NCBI RefSeq assembly: GCF_016863335.1
Contig: NZ_BOOR01000005.1
Span: forward strand, 186,001-250,000
Length of the DNA stretch: 64,000 nucleotides
Source of the DNA: Planotetraspora thailandica
GTDB taxonomy: Bacteria; Actinomycetota; Actinomycetes; Streptosporangiales; Streptosporangiaceae
Direction: 5' to 3'
In this document: one piece after another, positions 17,103 to 26,064 of the stretch
Numbering within the stretch: position 1 is the first letter of the stretch
How the letters are laid out: each line of letters begins with the position of its first letter
The notes under the pieces: generated by a model
Database searches by the model: none
The model's input: only the letters and a program-made list of their open reading frames with translations
Told to the model about the DNA's origin: nothing
Program-made: the position numbers and the translations under genes

Positions 17103-19970
17103 TCACCCCGCCTGTTCGAGGTCGCGCAGCTTGTCGCGGACCTCGTCGGCGGCCGGGGGATCGACGCCGTCCAGGATGGCCAGAGCCTGCCGCCAGACGG
17201 TTGTCGCCATGGGCTGGTCGCCGATGGCCACGTAGGTGTCGCCCAGCCGGCCGAGAGTGCCCGCTTCCTGGTAGCGGTCGCCGACCTCCCGGTAGAGACG
17301 GAGGGCGTCGTCGTAGCTGGCGACGGCCCGCCGGTGGTCGCCCAGGTGGTGGAGGGCGTAGCCGAGGCTGTCCAGCGCGCCCCCGACGCCGTAACGGTTG
17401 CCTCGATCCGTCGCGGCGAGAGCCTCCTCGAAGTAGGCGGCCGCCTGCTCGTGCTCACCCAGCAGGGCGTGCGTCCAGCCGAGGGCGTGCAACGCGCTTC
17501 CCTCCGCCGGGCGGTTGCCGGTGGCGCGATACAGCTCCAGGGCCTTGCCCGCCGCATCCAACGCCTCCGCGTGACGACCCTGCCGGTCGAGGATCCAGCC
17601 GTGGCTGCGGTGGGCGTGGGCCAGACCCGACCGGTCGCCGAGTTCGGTGAACAGGTCGAGGGCCTGCCGTACATGGACGTTGGCGTCGTCGTAACGCCCC
17701 AGGCGTGCGGACGCGCGGGCGAGACCTCGACGGATGTGGGCCTGCGCCGTGCGTTCTCCCGCGCGTACGGCGGCGGCCAGCCCGGCACGCTGCATGGCGA
17801 GGAAGTCGTGCCAGTGGCCCTGGCGGTCGAAGAAGCGCTCCAGGGTCCAGGCCAGCTGCCAGGCGTAGGTGTCGGAGCCGCCGCGGACGGCCTGGTCCAC
17901 GACGGCCAGGAGCACGGAATGCTCCCTGTTGAACCAGGCCAGCGCCTGCCGGTCGTCGTCGAAGTCCTCGGCGACCACCCCGGCCGGGGCCGGAGGAAGC
18001 GTGGTCACGCTCCAGTAGGGGGAGAACAACTGCCCCGCGGCATGGGCGGTACGCAGGTAGTGGTCGAGCACACGCTGCGACGCGGCGTGCCGCTCGGCCT
18101 CCGAGTCGTGCGCGAGCGCGAGCTCACCGGCATAGGCGCGAAGCAGGTCGTGGCAGGTGTAGCGCCCCGGTGCGTGCTCGGTGAGCAGGCGGGCCGCCGT
18201 CAGCTCGGCCAGCAGCAGCCGGGTCCGCCGTACGGGCAGCCCGACGACGCCCGCGGCGGCCGGTGCGCCGATGTCCGGGCCGGGATGAAGGGCAAGGAGC
18301 CTGAACAGCCGGGCGGCGTCGGCGCTGAGCGCCCGATAGGACCAGGAGAAGACCGTGCGCACGTCGCTGGCCGGGTCGGGATCGGCGAACGCGTCGAGGC
18401 TTCCGTCGGTGTCGGCGAGTTCCTCCGCGATGGCGGCGAGCGGGAAACCGGGGTGCGTGGCGGCGCGGGCGGCCACGACGGCCAGGGCGAGCGGCAGCCC
18501 GGCGCACCTGGCGATGATCTCGTCGACCGCCTGGGGCGCCGAGGCCACCCGATCCTCGCCGAGGCGGCGGACGAGCGCCTCCCGGGCCTCCTCCGGCGAC
18601 AGCGGGTCCAGCACCAGCGGGTGGGCACCCTCGGTGGTCACCAGGCCCGACATCCGGTCGCGGCTGGTGATCACCACGAGGCACCCGGGACTGCCGGGGA
18701 GCAGCGGCCGCACGTGCTCGGCGTCGCGGGCGTTGTCCAGCACGACCAGCACCCGCCGGTCGGCCAGCAGGCTCCGGTACAGGGCCGACTGGGCCTCCAG
18801 CCCGGCCGGGATCCGGTGCGGCGGCACTCCCAGGGCCTCCACGAAACCGCGCAGAGCCTCACCGGTGTCCAGGACGGATCCGGTGGGGTCGAAGCCGCGC
18901 AGGTTCACATACAGCTGACCGTCCGGGAAATGACGGGCGACCTGATGCGCCCAGTGCACCGCCAGCGTGCTCTTGCCTATCCCGCCCATGCCGCCGATCG
19001 CGCTGATGACGACGGTCTCAGGCGTGCGCCCGTCGTCCGGGAGCAGGGTGAGGACCTTGGCGAGGTCGGCGCGACGGCCCGCGAAGGCCGCAAGGTCCGG
19101 TGGCAACTGGGTCGGCCGGGCGGCCGGCTGGTGTGCTTCCCGCGTCGTACGGCCGGCCGGGCCCGCGGTGTGGACGGCCTGACCGCGGAGGACCTGCTCC
19201 TGGGCGGCGCGCAGCTCCGGGCCGGGATCGATGCCCAGCTCGTCGGCCAGCCGGGTGCGTACGGACTGCCAGGCGTCGAGCGCCTCCGCCTGGCGCCCGG
19301 CCGCGGCGAGAGCCAGGACCAGCCTCGCCTGCAGCGGCTCGTCCAGGGGGTGCCGCGTCGCGGCCTCCCGCAACGCCGTCAGCACCCGCTCGGCCGCGCC
19401 CTTGCGCAGCGCCAGATCGGCGGACTCCTTCACGCTCTCCAGCAGCTCGCGGTCCAGAGCGGTGAACACCGGGTGGGCCCGCACCTCCGCCGGGATCCCC
19501 GCGGCGGCCGGGCCCCGCCACAACGCCAGCGCGTCCGTCAGCAGGTCCAGGGAGCCTTCCCGGCGGGCGTCCTCGGTCATGCGGCGGAAGCGCAGCAGGT
19601 CCACCTGGTCCGGGCCGGCCTCGAGGCGCCAGCCGCCGGCGCCGCGGATCAGCCACCGTCCCTCCTCACGTACGGCGAGGCCCGGTTCGAGCAGCCGGCG
19701 CAGCATGCCGACATACCGATGGACGACGTTGACCGCGCTGGCCGGCGGATCCTCTCCCCACAGGACGTCGACGACCTCGCCGAGGGTCACCGGCCGCCCC
19801 GCGTGCACAAGGAGGAGCGCCAGCATGGCCCGTTGCTGGGGAGGCCCGGCATCCAGCTCGGTCTCGCCCCGCCACGCGCGCACCGGGCCCAGCACCGTGA
19901 ACCGCACCGGTTCGGGCGACGCCTGACCTGACGCCGTCACCTCGCGCGACAATGGGTTCTCCGTCTCCAT
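17103..19970 (-). CDS. AfsR/SARP family transcriptional regulator (BTAD, NB-ARC, TPR)
   Basis: This 955-residue regulator has an N-terminal OmpR-type winged helix (~25-110, AMLALLLVHAGRPVTLGEVVDVLWGE). A bacterial transcriptional activation domain follows (~120-262, ending ELGIDPGPELRAAQEQVL). The NB-ARC ATPase has a P-loop at ~326-336 (GGMGGIGKST) and VLVVLDNARDAEHV as Walker B. TPR repeats fill the C-terminus (ALHALGWTHALLGEHEQAAAYFEEAL and similar). Proteins with this architecture activate secondary-metabolite or developmental genes. The likely targets are the hydrolase/methyltransferase pair downstream and the divergent glycosyltransferase, but this is inference. Confidence 0.93.
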   Translation of the reverse strand: METENPLSREVTASGQASPEPVRFTVLGPVRAWRGETELDAGPPQQRAMLALLLVHAGRPVTLGEVVDVLWGEDPPASAVNVVHRYVGMLRRLLEPGLAVREEGRWLIRGAGGWRLEAGPDQVDLLRFRRMTEDARREGSLDLLTDALALWRGPAAAGIPAEVRAHPVFTALDRELLESVKESADLALRKGAAERVLTALREAATRHPLDEPLQARLVLALAAAGRQAEALDAWQSVRTRLADELGIDPGPELRAAQEQVLRGQAVHTAGPAGRTTREAHQPAARPTQLPPDLAAFAGRRADLAKVLTLLPDDGRTPETVVISAIGGMGGIGKSTLAVHWAHQVARHFPDGQLYVNLRGFDPTGSVLDTGEALRGFVEALGVPPHRIPAGLEAQSALYRSLLADRRVLVVLDNARDAEHVRPLLPGSPGCLVVITSRDRMSGLVTTEGAHPLVLDPLSPEEAREALVRRLGEDRVASAPQAVDEIIARCAGLPLALAVVAARAATHPGFPLAAIAEELADTDGSLDAFADPDPASDVRTVFSWSYRALSADAARLFRLLALHPGPDIGAPAAAGVVGLPVRRTRLLLAELTAARLLTEHAPGRYTCHDLLRAYAGELALAHDSEAERHAASQRVLDHYLRTAHAAGQLFSPYWSVTTLPPAPAGVVAEDFDDDRQALAWFNREHSVLLAVVDQAVRGGSDTYAWQLAWTLERFFDRQGHWHDFLAMQRAGLAAAVRAGERTAQAHIRRGLARASARLGRYDDANVHVRQALDLFTELGDRSGLAHAHRSHGWILDRQGRHAEALDAAGKALELYRATGNRPAEGSALHALGWTHALLGEHEQAAAYFEEALAATDRGNRYGVGGALDSLGYALHHLGDHRRAVASYDDALRLYREVGDRYQEAGTLGRLGDTYVAIGDQPMATTVWRQALAILDGVDPPAADEVRDKLRDLEQAG

Positions 19971-20088
19971 TCCTGAGTGGCCGCCGTGTGGTCACTCTTT
20001 ACACACAAGGCCCGACCTACGATCACGGCCCAGTAAACAACGCGAGCGCCACAGCTCGTTGTTCCTCTTCCTGACACAGGAGTTAGCA

Positions 20089-21309
20089 GTGGCCGAGATC
20101 ATCCTTGCCGCATCGCCCTTCCATGGGCATGTGGCACCGCTTCTCACCGTCGCCGCCGACCTGATAGCGCGCGGCCATGAGGTGGCCTTCCTCACAGGGA
20201 CGAAGTTCAAGGAGCGCACGGAGGCCGCCGGGGCGCGATTCGTCCCGCTTCCTGAAGGGGCCGACCTCGACGAAGGGCAGATGGAACGGGATTTCCCCGG
20301 CCGTAGCCAGCTGCCTCCGGGACCGGCCCAGCTCGGATTCGACATCAAGCACGTCTTCGGCGACCCGGTGCCTGCGCAGTACGAGGCGCTGCGGAGCCTC
20401 CTGGCGGATTTCCCCGCCAGTGCCGTGATCAGCGACGGGCTGTTCTGGGGGGCGCTGCCGCTGTCCCTGGCGTCCGAGCCGGGAACCCGCCCGACCACCG
20501 TGGCCCTGGGTGTCTCGCCGACGTTCCCGGCGAGCGGCTGGGGGCCTGAGGTGCACGTCGACGCGCAACGGCACCTGGAGAAGGTGTTCCAGTCGGCGGG
20601 GGTCACCCTTCCCGGATTCGTGCTAGCCGGCGCGATCACCGTCCCCGACCACTACCTGCAGCTGACCGTGCCCGGATTCGAGTTCCCCCGCGATGACCTG
20701 CCGGGTTCCTTCCGTTTCGTCGGGCCGCTGCCGCCGGCCCCCGCCCCGGCCTTCGATCGGCCGTCGTGGTGGAAGGAACTCCTCGACGACCGTCCTGTGG
20801 TGGTGACCACGCAGGGGACGTTCGCCAACGCCGACCTGGGAGAGCTGGTCGTCCCCACACTGCGCGTCCTCGCCGATTCCGACGCCCTCGTCGTGGCCGC
20901 CACCGCGCGCCCGGGCGGCGCCGAGGTGGTGCGGGACCTCATGGGGGAGGTGCCGGCCAACGCCCGCGTGGCCGACTTCATCCCCTTCGACCTGCTGCTG
21001 CCGCACGCCGACGTCCTGGTCACCAACGGCGGCTACGGTGGGGTGCACACCGCCCTCAGGCACGGCGTCCCCCTGGTCGTCGGGGGCTCCACCGAGGACA
21101 AGCCGCAGATCGCCGCCCGGGTCGAGTGGAGCGGCACGGGCGTCAACCTGGGCACCGCCCGGCCCGATGACGCCGCACTTCGCACCGCCCTCGAGACCGT
21201 CCTGTCGACGCCCTCCTACCGGGCCCGCGCCCTGGAGCTGCGCGAGGAGTTCGGCCGCTTCGACGCGCTCCAGTCGATCGCCGATCTCGTCGAAGGATCG
21301 GCCCGGTAA
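20089..21309 (+). CDS. MGT-type glycosyltransferase (GT1 family)
   Basis: This 406-residue GT-B glycosyltransferase resembles macrolide and natural-product glycosyltransferases. The N-terminal acceptor domain starts IILAASPFHGHVAPLLTVAADLIARGHEVAFLTG. The C-terminal nucleotide-sugar domain has VVVTTQGTFANADLGELV and the motif ADFIPFDLLLPHADVLVTNGGYGGVHTALRHGVPLVVGG. The GTG at 20089 follows AGGAG at good spacing. It diverges from the AfsR-type regulator with a 118-bp intergenic region, so it may glycosylate an unknown metabolite under that regulator. Confidence 0.88.
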   Translation: MAEIILAASPFHGHVAPLLTVAADLIARGHEVAFLTGTKFKERTEAAGARFVPLPEGADLDEGQMERDFPGRSQLPPGPAQLGFDIKHVFGDPVPAQYEALRSLLADFPASAVISDGLFWGALPLSLASEPGTRPTTVALGVSPTFPASGWGPEVHVDAQRHLEKVFQSAGVTLPGFVLAGAITVPDHYLQLTVPGFEFPRDDLPGSFRFVGPLPPAPAPAFDRPSWWKELLDDRPVVVTTQGTFANADLGELVVPTLRVLADSDALVVAATARPGGAEVVRDLMGEVPANARVADFIPFDLLLPHADVLVTNGGYGGVHTALRHGVPLVVGGSTEDKPQIAARVEWSGTGVNLGTARPDDAALRTALETVLSTPSYRARALELREEFGRFDALQSIADLVEGSAR

Positions 21310-21423
21310 ACGGCCTGACACCACCCGGTATCTGAACGAACCCGGCCGGAAGCGCATGCGCTCCACGGCTTCTCCGGCATGCCCTCATACCGGGCATCGC
21401 CATGCACCTCAGAAAGGAAACGC

Positions 21424-22410
21424 GTGAATCTCAGCGGAAAACGCTCCGGGAAGAGACTCCTGGGGGCCATGATGTCGATCCTCCTTCTGCTCTTCTCCGT
21501 GGCCGTCGCGCCGGGCGCGCAGGCGGCAGAGAGCGATTACGGCCCGTTCGTCGGTGGTTACGGCGGCACGACGTCCACCACGCCCGCGGTGGTCTCGATT
21601 CCCGGCCGCGTCATCACGGTCATCAGAAACGCGGACGGCACGGTCTCCTGGTCGGTCAACCCGGGAATCAACACGTCGAACTTCAGGCCCATCCCGGGTG
21701 GCTGGAGGACGCCGTACGCGCCCACGGCGATCGCCTACAACGGCCTGCTCCACGTGTTCATCCGTGGGAGTTCCGACAACAGGATCTATTACGCCGTCCT
21801 CACCGACGACCAGAACAATCAGTGGACCCCCTGGAGGTCCGTGCCGACGGCGACCTCGCTGGGTTCTCCTTCGCTCCTTGTGATGAACGGGCGACTGCAC
21901 GTCTTCTACACCGGAACGAACAACCGCTTCTACCGCCTCGAATATGACGGCAGCTGGCGTGTTCTGAGCACGGAGATCCCGGGAAACGGCACCTCCGCCT
22001 CTCCGCCCACCGCCGTGCTGTACGGCGGCGGCGGGATTCAGCAGGTCCTCCTGCTTCACCGCGGCAACGACAACCGCGTATACCGGCAGATATGGAACCC
22101 GGCCAACAACAGGTTCGACGGGTGGCGGGCCACGGGAGACGTCCAGACGACGGTGAGGGTCGCCGCCGCTGCGGATCCGGACTATCCGAACGTCATCGAG
22201 CTGGCGGCCCGGGGAACCGACGGGCTGGTCCGGCTGGCGACCCTGACGGACGATCAGCTGACCTACCCGTGGCACCCCACGATCGGCGGCAACTACTACA
22301 CCGACGCGGCCCCCACGCTGTACAGCCCCGCGTCGGTCGCCGCGTTCGTGGTCTATCTGGTGATCACGCTGAGGGGTTACAACGACATGTGGATGAAGAG
22401 GGCGCTCTGA
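21424..22410 (+). CDS. Secreted beta-propeller-like protein
   Basis: The precursor has 328 residues. A GTG start (21424) preceded by AAAGGAAA opens a signal peptide (LLGAMMSILLLLFSVAVAPGAQA). The mature part has five to six blades of the type LHVFxRGSSDNRIYYAVLTDDQNNQWTPWRSV, LHVFYTGTNNRFYRLEYDGSW and VLLLHRGNDNRVYRQIWN, typical of sialidase-like or PLL-lectin propellers. No catalytic Asp-box set is obvious, so sugar binding is more likely than hydrolysis. A strong terminator follows. Confidence 0.7.
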   Translation: MNLSGKRSGKRLLGAMMSILLLLFSVAVAPGAQAAESDYGPFVGGYGGTTSTTPAVVSIPGRVITVIRNADGTVSWSVNPGINTSNFRPIPGGWRTPYAPTAIAYNGLLHVFIRGSSDNRIYYAVLTDDQNNQWTPWRSVPTATSLGSPSLLVMNGRLHVFYTGTNNRFYRLEYDGSWRVLSTEIPGNGTSASPPTAVLYGGGGIQQVLLLHRGNDNRVYRQIWNPANNRFDGWRATGDVQTTVRVAAAADPDYPNVIELAARGTDGLVRLATLTDDQLTYPWHPTIGGNYYTDAAPTLYSPASVAAFVVYLVITLRGYNDMWMKRAL

Positions 22411-22446
22411 CCGACTGACGGCGCCTTCCGAACGCGCTTAAACGAT

Positions 22447-22483
22447 GAACGGGCCCGGCCCCACGTGGGGGCCGGGCCCGTTC
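22447..22483. terminator. Strong bidirectional terminator
   Basis: A near-perfect palindrome with GAACGGGCCCGGCC and complementary arms lies between the secreted propeller gene and the convergent hsp20 gene. Confidence 0.85.
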
Positions 22484-22513
22484 GTCAGGGGTTGCCGGTC
22501 AGTGCGTGCCATG

Positions 22514-22996
22514 TCACGCGTCGATCTGCTTGCCGTCCTCGCCACCGGAGGTGACGGCGATCCGCTGCGGCTGCGCTCCGGCATGGGCGCCGGTCACGCG
22601 CAGGCTCAGGACGCCCGCCTCGTACGACGCGGTCACCGCGTCCGCGGTCACGTGCGCCGGGAGCGCGAACGACCGCTGGAACGAGCCGTACCGCACCTCG
22701 CGCAGCGTGCGCCCGTCATGCTCCTCGCTCCGCTCGTCGCGCCGCTCACCGCGGACGACCAGCCGGCCCCGGTCGACCTCGACCGCGACGTCCTTCTCGA
22801 CGTCGATGCCGGGAAGTTCGACGCGGACGACCGCGTCGTCTCCGTCGCGGGTCACCTCGGCGGCCGGGGTGAAGCCGGTCGTCCGGATCGTGCCGAGGGA
22901 AGTCGCGGGAGCGAAGTGCGGGCCGAACGCCCTGCGCACCAGGCGGTCGAAGTCGGAGAACGGGTCGTTCCTGGTCCACAGCGTCAGGCTGCTCAT
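22514..22996 (-). CDS. Hsp20/alpha-crystallin family small heat-shock protein
   Basis: This 160-residue chaperone has an N-terminal arm (LTLWTRNDPFSDFDRLVRRAFG). The alpha-crystallin domain follows (TPAAEVTRDGDDAVVRVELPGIDVEKDVAVEVDRGRLVVRGERRDE), with the conserved C-terminal block YGSFQRSFALPAHVTADAVTASYEAGVLSLRV. The ATG at 22996 is preceded by GGAGGA. It should hold unfolded proteins during heat stress. A HAIR-like operator overlaps the predicted promoter, which suggests HspR repression. Confidence 0.92.
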   Translation of the reverse strand: MSSLTLWTRNDPFSDFDRLVRRAFGPHFAPATSLGTIRTTGFTPAAEVTRDGDDAVVRVELPGIDVEKDVAVEVDRGRLVVRGERRDERSEEHDGRTLREVRYGSFQRSFALPAHVTADAVTASYEAGVLSLRVTGAHAGAQPQRIAVTSGGEDGKQIDA

Positions 22997-23051
22997 GTGG
23001 TCCTCCACCATCAGTCGCTCGCCAGCCCTTGCGGCTGGCGTTCGTACTAAA

Positions 23052-23072
23052 CATGAGTCGACCCGACTCAAT
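23052..23072 (-). promoter_or_regulatory. HAIR-like HspR operator and promoter of hsp20
   Basis: On the minus strand the site reads ATTGAGT-N7-ACTCATG. The HAIR consensus for HspR is CTTGAGT-N7-ACTCAAG, with the same spacing. TTGAGT (23066-23071) may also act as the -35, with TAGTAC (23044-23049) as the -10 at 16-bp spacing. Binding would then block the promoter. A CGCCAGCC/GGCTGGCG stem (23020-23040) lies in the leader. Confidence 0.6.
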
Positions 23073-23161
23073 TCCCGAATGCGAGGTGCGATTGTGGCGA
23101 GGGTGCTGAGCGACGCCGGCTTCGTGAGCGGGCCGTCCTGTTCGTGTGCGTAAGGTACAGA

Positions 23162-23827
23162 GTGCCCTTCATCCTGCTCGTCGAGGACGACGACGTGATC
23201 CGCAAGAGCGTCGCGATGGCTCTCGAGCGGTACGGCTACCGCCTCGGCACCGCCGCCGACGGCCTCAGCGGCCTGGAGTCCTTTCGGGCCGAGGACCACG
23301 ACTTACTCGTGCTCGACGTGATGCTGCCCGGGCTGGACGGCATCGGCTTATGCCGCCGAGTCAGGGAGTCCAGCCAGGTGCCGATCCTGATGATGTCGGC
23401 ACGCGGTGACTCTTTGGATGTGGTGTCGGGACTGGAGGCCGGCGCCGACGACTATGTGGTCAAACCGGTCGACATCCCGGTGCTGGTGGCCCGGATCAGG
23501 TCGCTGCTGCGCCGTACGACCGCTCCCGCGTCCTCACCCGGCGTGTTGAGGTTCGGCGACCTGACCATGGACCCGGCCGCACTGGAGGTGCGGCTCGGCG
23601 GGCGACTGGTCGAGTTGGCGCCGACCGAGCTGCGGCTCCTGCTGGAGTTCGCGGCGCATCCCGGGATAGTGCTGGAACGCGGCATTCTGCTGCGCAACGT
23701 GTGGGACTACGGCTGGGACGGAGACAGCCGCGTGGTGGATCTGTGCGTGCAGCGGTTGCGCAAGAAGATCGGCGCGGACCGGATCGAGACCGTCCGCGGG
23801 TTCGGCTACAAGTTGCGCAGGTCATGA
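23162..23827 (+). CDS. OmpR/PhoB family response regulator
   Basis: The regulator has 221 residues: a receiver domain (ILLVEDDDVIRKS, phospho-Asp in LLVLDVMLPGLDG, switch residues in ILMMSARGD and DDYVVKPVD) and a C-terminal winged helix (ELAPTELRLLLEFAAHPG ... SRVVDLCVQRLRKKIG ... TVRGFGYKLRR). The GTG at 23162 is preceded by AAGG. The gene overlaps the histidine kinase gene by four bases (ATGA). A D,D-carboxypeptidase gene follows, so cell-wall stress is a plausible input. Confidence 0.92.
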   Translation: MPFILLVEDDDVIRKSVAMALERYGYRLGTAADGLSGLESFRAEDHDLLVLDVMLPGLDGIGLCRRVRESSQVPILMMSARGDSLDVVSGLEAGADDYVVKPVDIPVLVARIRSLLRRTTAPASSPGVLRFGDLTMDPAALEVRLGGRLVELAPTELRLLLEFAAHPGIVLERGILLRNVWDYGWDGDSRVVDLCVQRLRKKIGADRIETVRGFGYKLRRS

Positions 23828-25047
23828 AGCCGGCCTCGCTGCGGTGGAAGGTGGCGGCACTGATCGCGCTGGCCTGCTGCGCGGTCGTCACCGTGGTCGG
23901 GGTGCTGGTCCACCGCACGACCCTTGAGCGCACGATGCAGCTGGGTGAGGGCCGGGCACTGGAGTCCGTCGATACCGTCCTCATGCAGTACCGCGCGGGC
24001 ACCGTCCCCCAGGGGCCTGTCGACTGGACCGAATGGATCAAATCTCCCGACGAACTGCCCTCGCCGCTGCGCCTGCGGCTGGCCGCGGGCTCGCCTGCCA
24101 CCTGGTACGACGACCAGAACCCAGAGCAGCCGTGGATGTGGGCGGCGCAGTGGGTGGACGGGGGGCACGTGGCCACCTCCGAGATCGAGATGGGTTCGGA
24201 CATGGCCGGGCTGCGTGCCCTCGACCGCGCCATGGTCAAAGCCGCGCTGACCGCCCTCGCTGTGGTGGTGCCGGTCTCGGTGGGGCTGGCTGAGCTGGCC
24301 AACCGGCGGTTGCGGCGCGTCGCCCTCACCGCCCGTAGGGTCGCCGACGGTGACCTGGACGCCCGGACCACCGCGAAAGGGCGTGACGAGATCGCCGACA
24401 TCGCCGCCGCCGTGGACTCCATGGCGGCGAGCCTGCAGCACCGGTTGCTCGCCGAGCAGCGGTTCACCGCGGACGTCGCCCACGACCTGCGTACGCCGCT
24501 GATGGGTCTGGTCGCCGCGGCTGAACTGCTGGAGGCCGGCGAGGCCGCCGATCTGGTACGCGACCGAGTGTGGGTGCTGCGCTCGCTGGTGGAGGATCTG
24601 CTGGAGGTCTCCAGGCTGGATGCCGGCGCCGAGGTGGCCGAGCGGGTCCGGGTGCCGCTGGCCGAGCTGGCCGAGCAGTCCGCGGCCCGCGTGGGGGTCG
24701 AGGCGAGGGTCGTGGCTGCGGGTGATCCAGTGGCCGAGACAGACCCGCGCCGCCTGGACCGGATCCTCGCCAACCTCCTCCTCAATGCCCACCGCCACGG
24801 CAGCCCCCCGGTGGAGATCACGGTCTCGGATCACGTGATCGAAGTTCGCGACCAGGGGCCCGGCTTCCCGGCGGAGATCCTGGCCGACGGGCCGAGACGC
24901 TTCCGCACCGGCACCGCCGAACGCGGCCACGGCCACGGTCTGGGGCTGACGATCGCGCTGGGCCAGGCCGACGTCATAGGCGCCGCCCTGACCTTGGCCA
25001 ACGCCCCCGGCGGAGGCGCTGTCGTCACCGTCCGCCTCCCTCGTTAG
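23824..25047 (+). CDS. Sensor histidine kinase
   Basis: The kinase has 407 residues. A first membrane helix (~7-29, WKVAALIALACCAVVTVVGVLV) is followed by a ~110-residue extracytoplasmic sensor region and a second helix (AALTALAVVVPVSVGLAELA). Next comes HAMP (RRVALTARRVADGDLDART), then the H-box FTADVAHDLRTPLMG, the N-box LANLLLNAHRHGSP, and the G-boxes VRDQGPGFPA and GHGLGLTIALG. It pairs with the overlapping response regulator gene. The signal is unknown. Confidence 0.92.
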   Translation: MKPASLRWKVAALIALACCAVVTVVGVLVHRTTLERTMQLGEGRALESVDTVLMQYRAGTVPQGPVDWTEWIKSPDELPSPLRLRLAAGSPATWYDDQNPEQPWMWAAQWVDGGHVATSEIEMGSDMAGLRALDRAMVKAALTALAVVVPVSVGLAELANRRLRRVALTARRVADGDLDARTTAKGRDEIADIAAAVDSMAASLQHRLLAEQRFTADVAHDLRTPLMGLVAAAELLEAGEAADLVRDRVWVLRSLVEDLLEVSRLDAGAEVAERVRVPLAELAEQSAARVGVEARVVAAGDPVAETDPRRLDRILANLLLNAHRHGSPPVEITVSDHVIEVRDQGPGFPAEILADGPRRFRTGTAERGHGHGLGLTIALGQADVIGAALTLANAPGGGAVVTVRLPR

Positions 25048-25058
25048 GCGGGTGCTGC

Positions 25059-25079
25059 GCTGATACACGGCTGATACAC
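25059..25079 (+). promoter_or_regulatory. Tandem GCTGATACAC repeats, possible response-regulator site
   Basis: Two GCTGATACAC copies start 11 bp apart (25059 and 25070), one helical turn, just upstream of the D,D-carboxypeptidase gene. Phased direct repeats of this kind are typical OmpR-family sites. The binding protein is inferred to be the adjacent regulator. Confidence 0.45.
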
Positions 25080-25144
25080 AGTCGAGCCTGGGCGGGGACA
25101 CGGTCACGGCCGGATGGACACGTGGATGACGCAACGTGCCCGGT

Positions 25145-26050
25145 ATGCGATGTTTCCTGACATTCATCCTTTTGGTTAGCGCCCTATCCGGCTGCGGCAC
25201 GGTGCCGTCCGTCTCCGGGGCCGCTGTGCCCGGCGTATCTCTGCCGTGGCCGGCCGAGGGTCAGGCGGCGGTCGAGGTGGAGGGCGTGGGCAGTCTGGGC
25301 GTCAGCGGGGAGGCGAACCCGGTGCCCATCGCCAGCGTGACGAAGGTCATGACCGCCTACGTGATCTTGCGCCGCCATCCGATCCGACCCGGCGAGGACG
25401 GCCCGCTGATCACAGTGGACGGCACGGCCGCCGACGAGTCCTACGTGCCGCAGGAGTCCACCGTCCCGCTCAGGGAGGGCCGGCGGATACCGCTGCGCCG
25501 CATGCTGGAGCTGATGCTGGTGCCCTCGGGCAACAACGCGGCCCGCCTCCTGGCCCGCTGGGACGCCGGTTCCCAGGAGCGCTTCGTCGAGCGGATGAAC
25601 GCCGCCGCCGACGGCCTCGGCATGGCGCACACCAGATATACGGGCGCCAGCGGCAGCGAGGACAGCACCGTCAGCACAGCGGCCGACCAGCTCAAGCTGG
25701 CCGAGGAGGCGATGCGCGACCCGGTCTTCCGCGAGGTGGTGGCCCAGGCCGACACCGCTGTCCCCGGCGACGCGGGAAGGCTGCCCAACACCAACACGTT
25801 GCTGAACCGGCACGGCGTCGTCGGCATCAAGACCGGTTCCGGCACCGCCGCGGGCGGCAACCTGATGTGGGCTTCTCGCGTACAGGGCCGCCTTGTGCTC
25901 GGGGTGATCCTCGGCCAGGCGGCGGGCACCAACCCGACGGCCGGTTTGGCGGCGGCGCTGGAGGCGGGAGGGAAGATGAGCGCGGCGGTCGAGCAGTGGC
26001 TCGGCTCGGCGACTCCCGTGCCGACGGAGGCCGGGGCCCCCGAGGCCTGA
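25145..26050 (+). CDS. Serine D-alanyl-D-alanine carboxypeptidase (lipoprotein)
   Basis: This ~301-residue S11-family penicillin-binding protein has a lipoprotein signal (FLTFILLVSALSGCG, lipobox Cys ~17). The active-site motifs are SxxK as SVTK, SxN as PSGNNAARLL, and KTG as IKTGSGTAAGG. It trims pentapeptide side chains of peptidoglycan outside the membrane. The ATG at 25145 begins the signal peptide; GTG 25136 is an alternative. It lies directly behind a two-component system that may control it. Confidence 0.88.
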   Translation: MRCFLTFILLVSALSGCGTVPSVSGAAVPGVSLPWPAEGQAAVEVEGVGSLGVSGEANPVPIASVTKVMTAYVILRRHPIRPGEDGPLITVDGTAADESYVPQESTVPLREGRRIPLRRMLELMLVPSGNNAARLLARWDAGSQERFVERMNAAADGLGMAHTRYTGASGSEDSTVSTAADQLKLAEEAMRDPVFREVVAQADTAVPGDAGRLPNTNTLLNRHGVVGIKTGSGTAAGGNLMWASRVQGRLVLGVILGQAAGTNPTAGLAAALEAGGKMSAAVEQWLGSATPVPTEAGAPEA

Positions 26051-26064
26051 ACCTCCATGGAGGA

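Noticed and set aside
17091-19931. 946-codon plus-strand open frame
   Set aside because: It is the mirror of the AfsR/SARP gene, whose domains are unmistakable on the minus strand.
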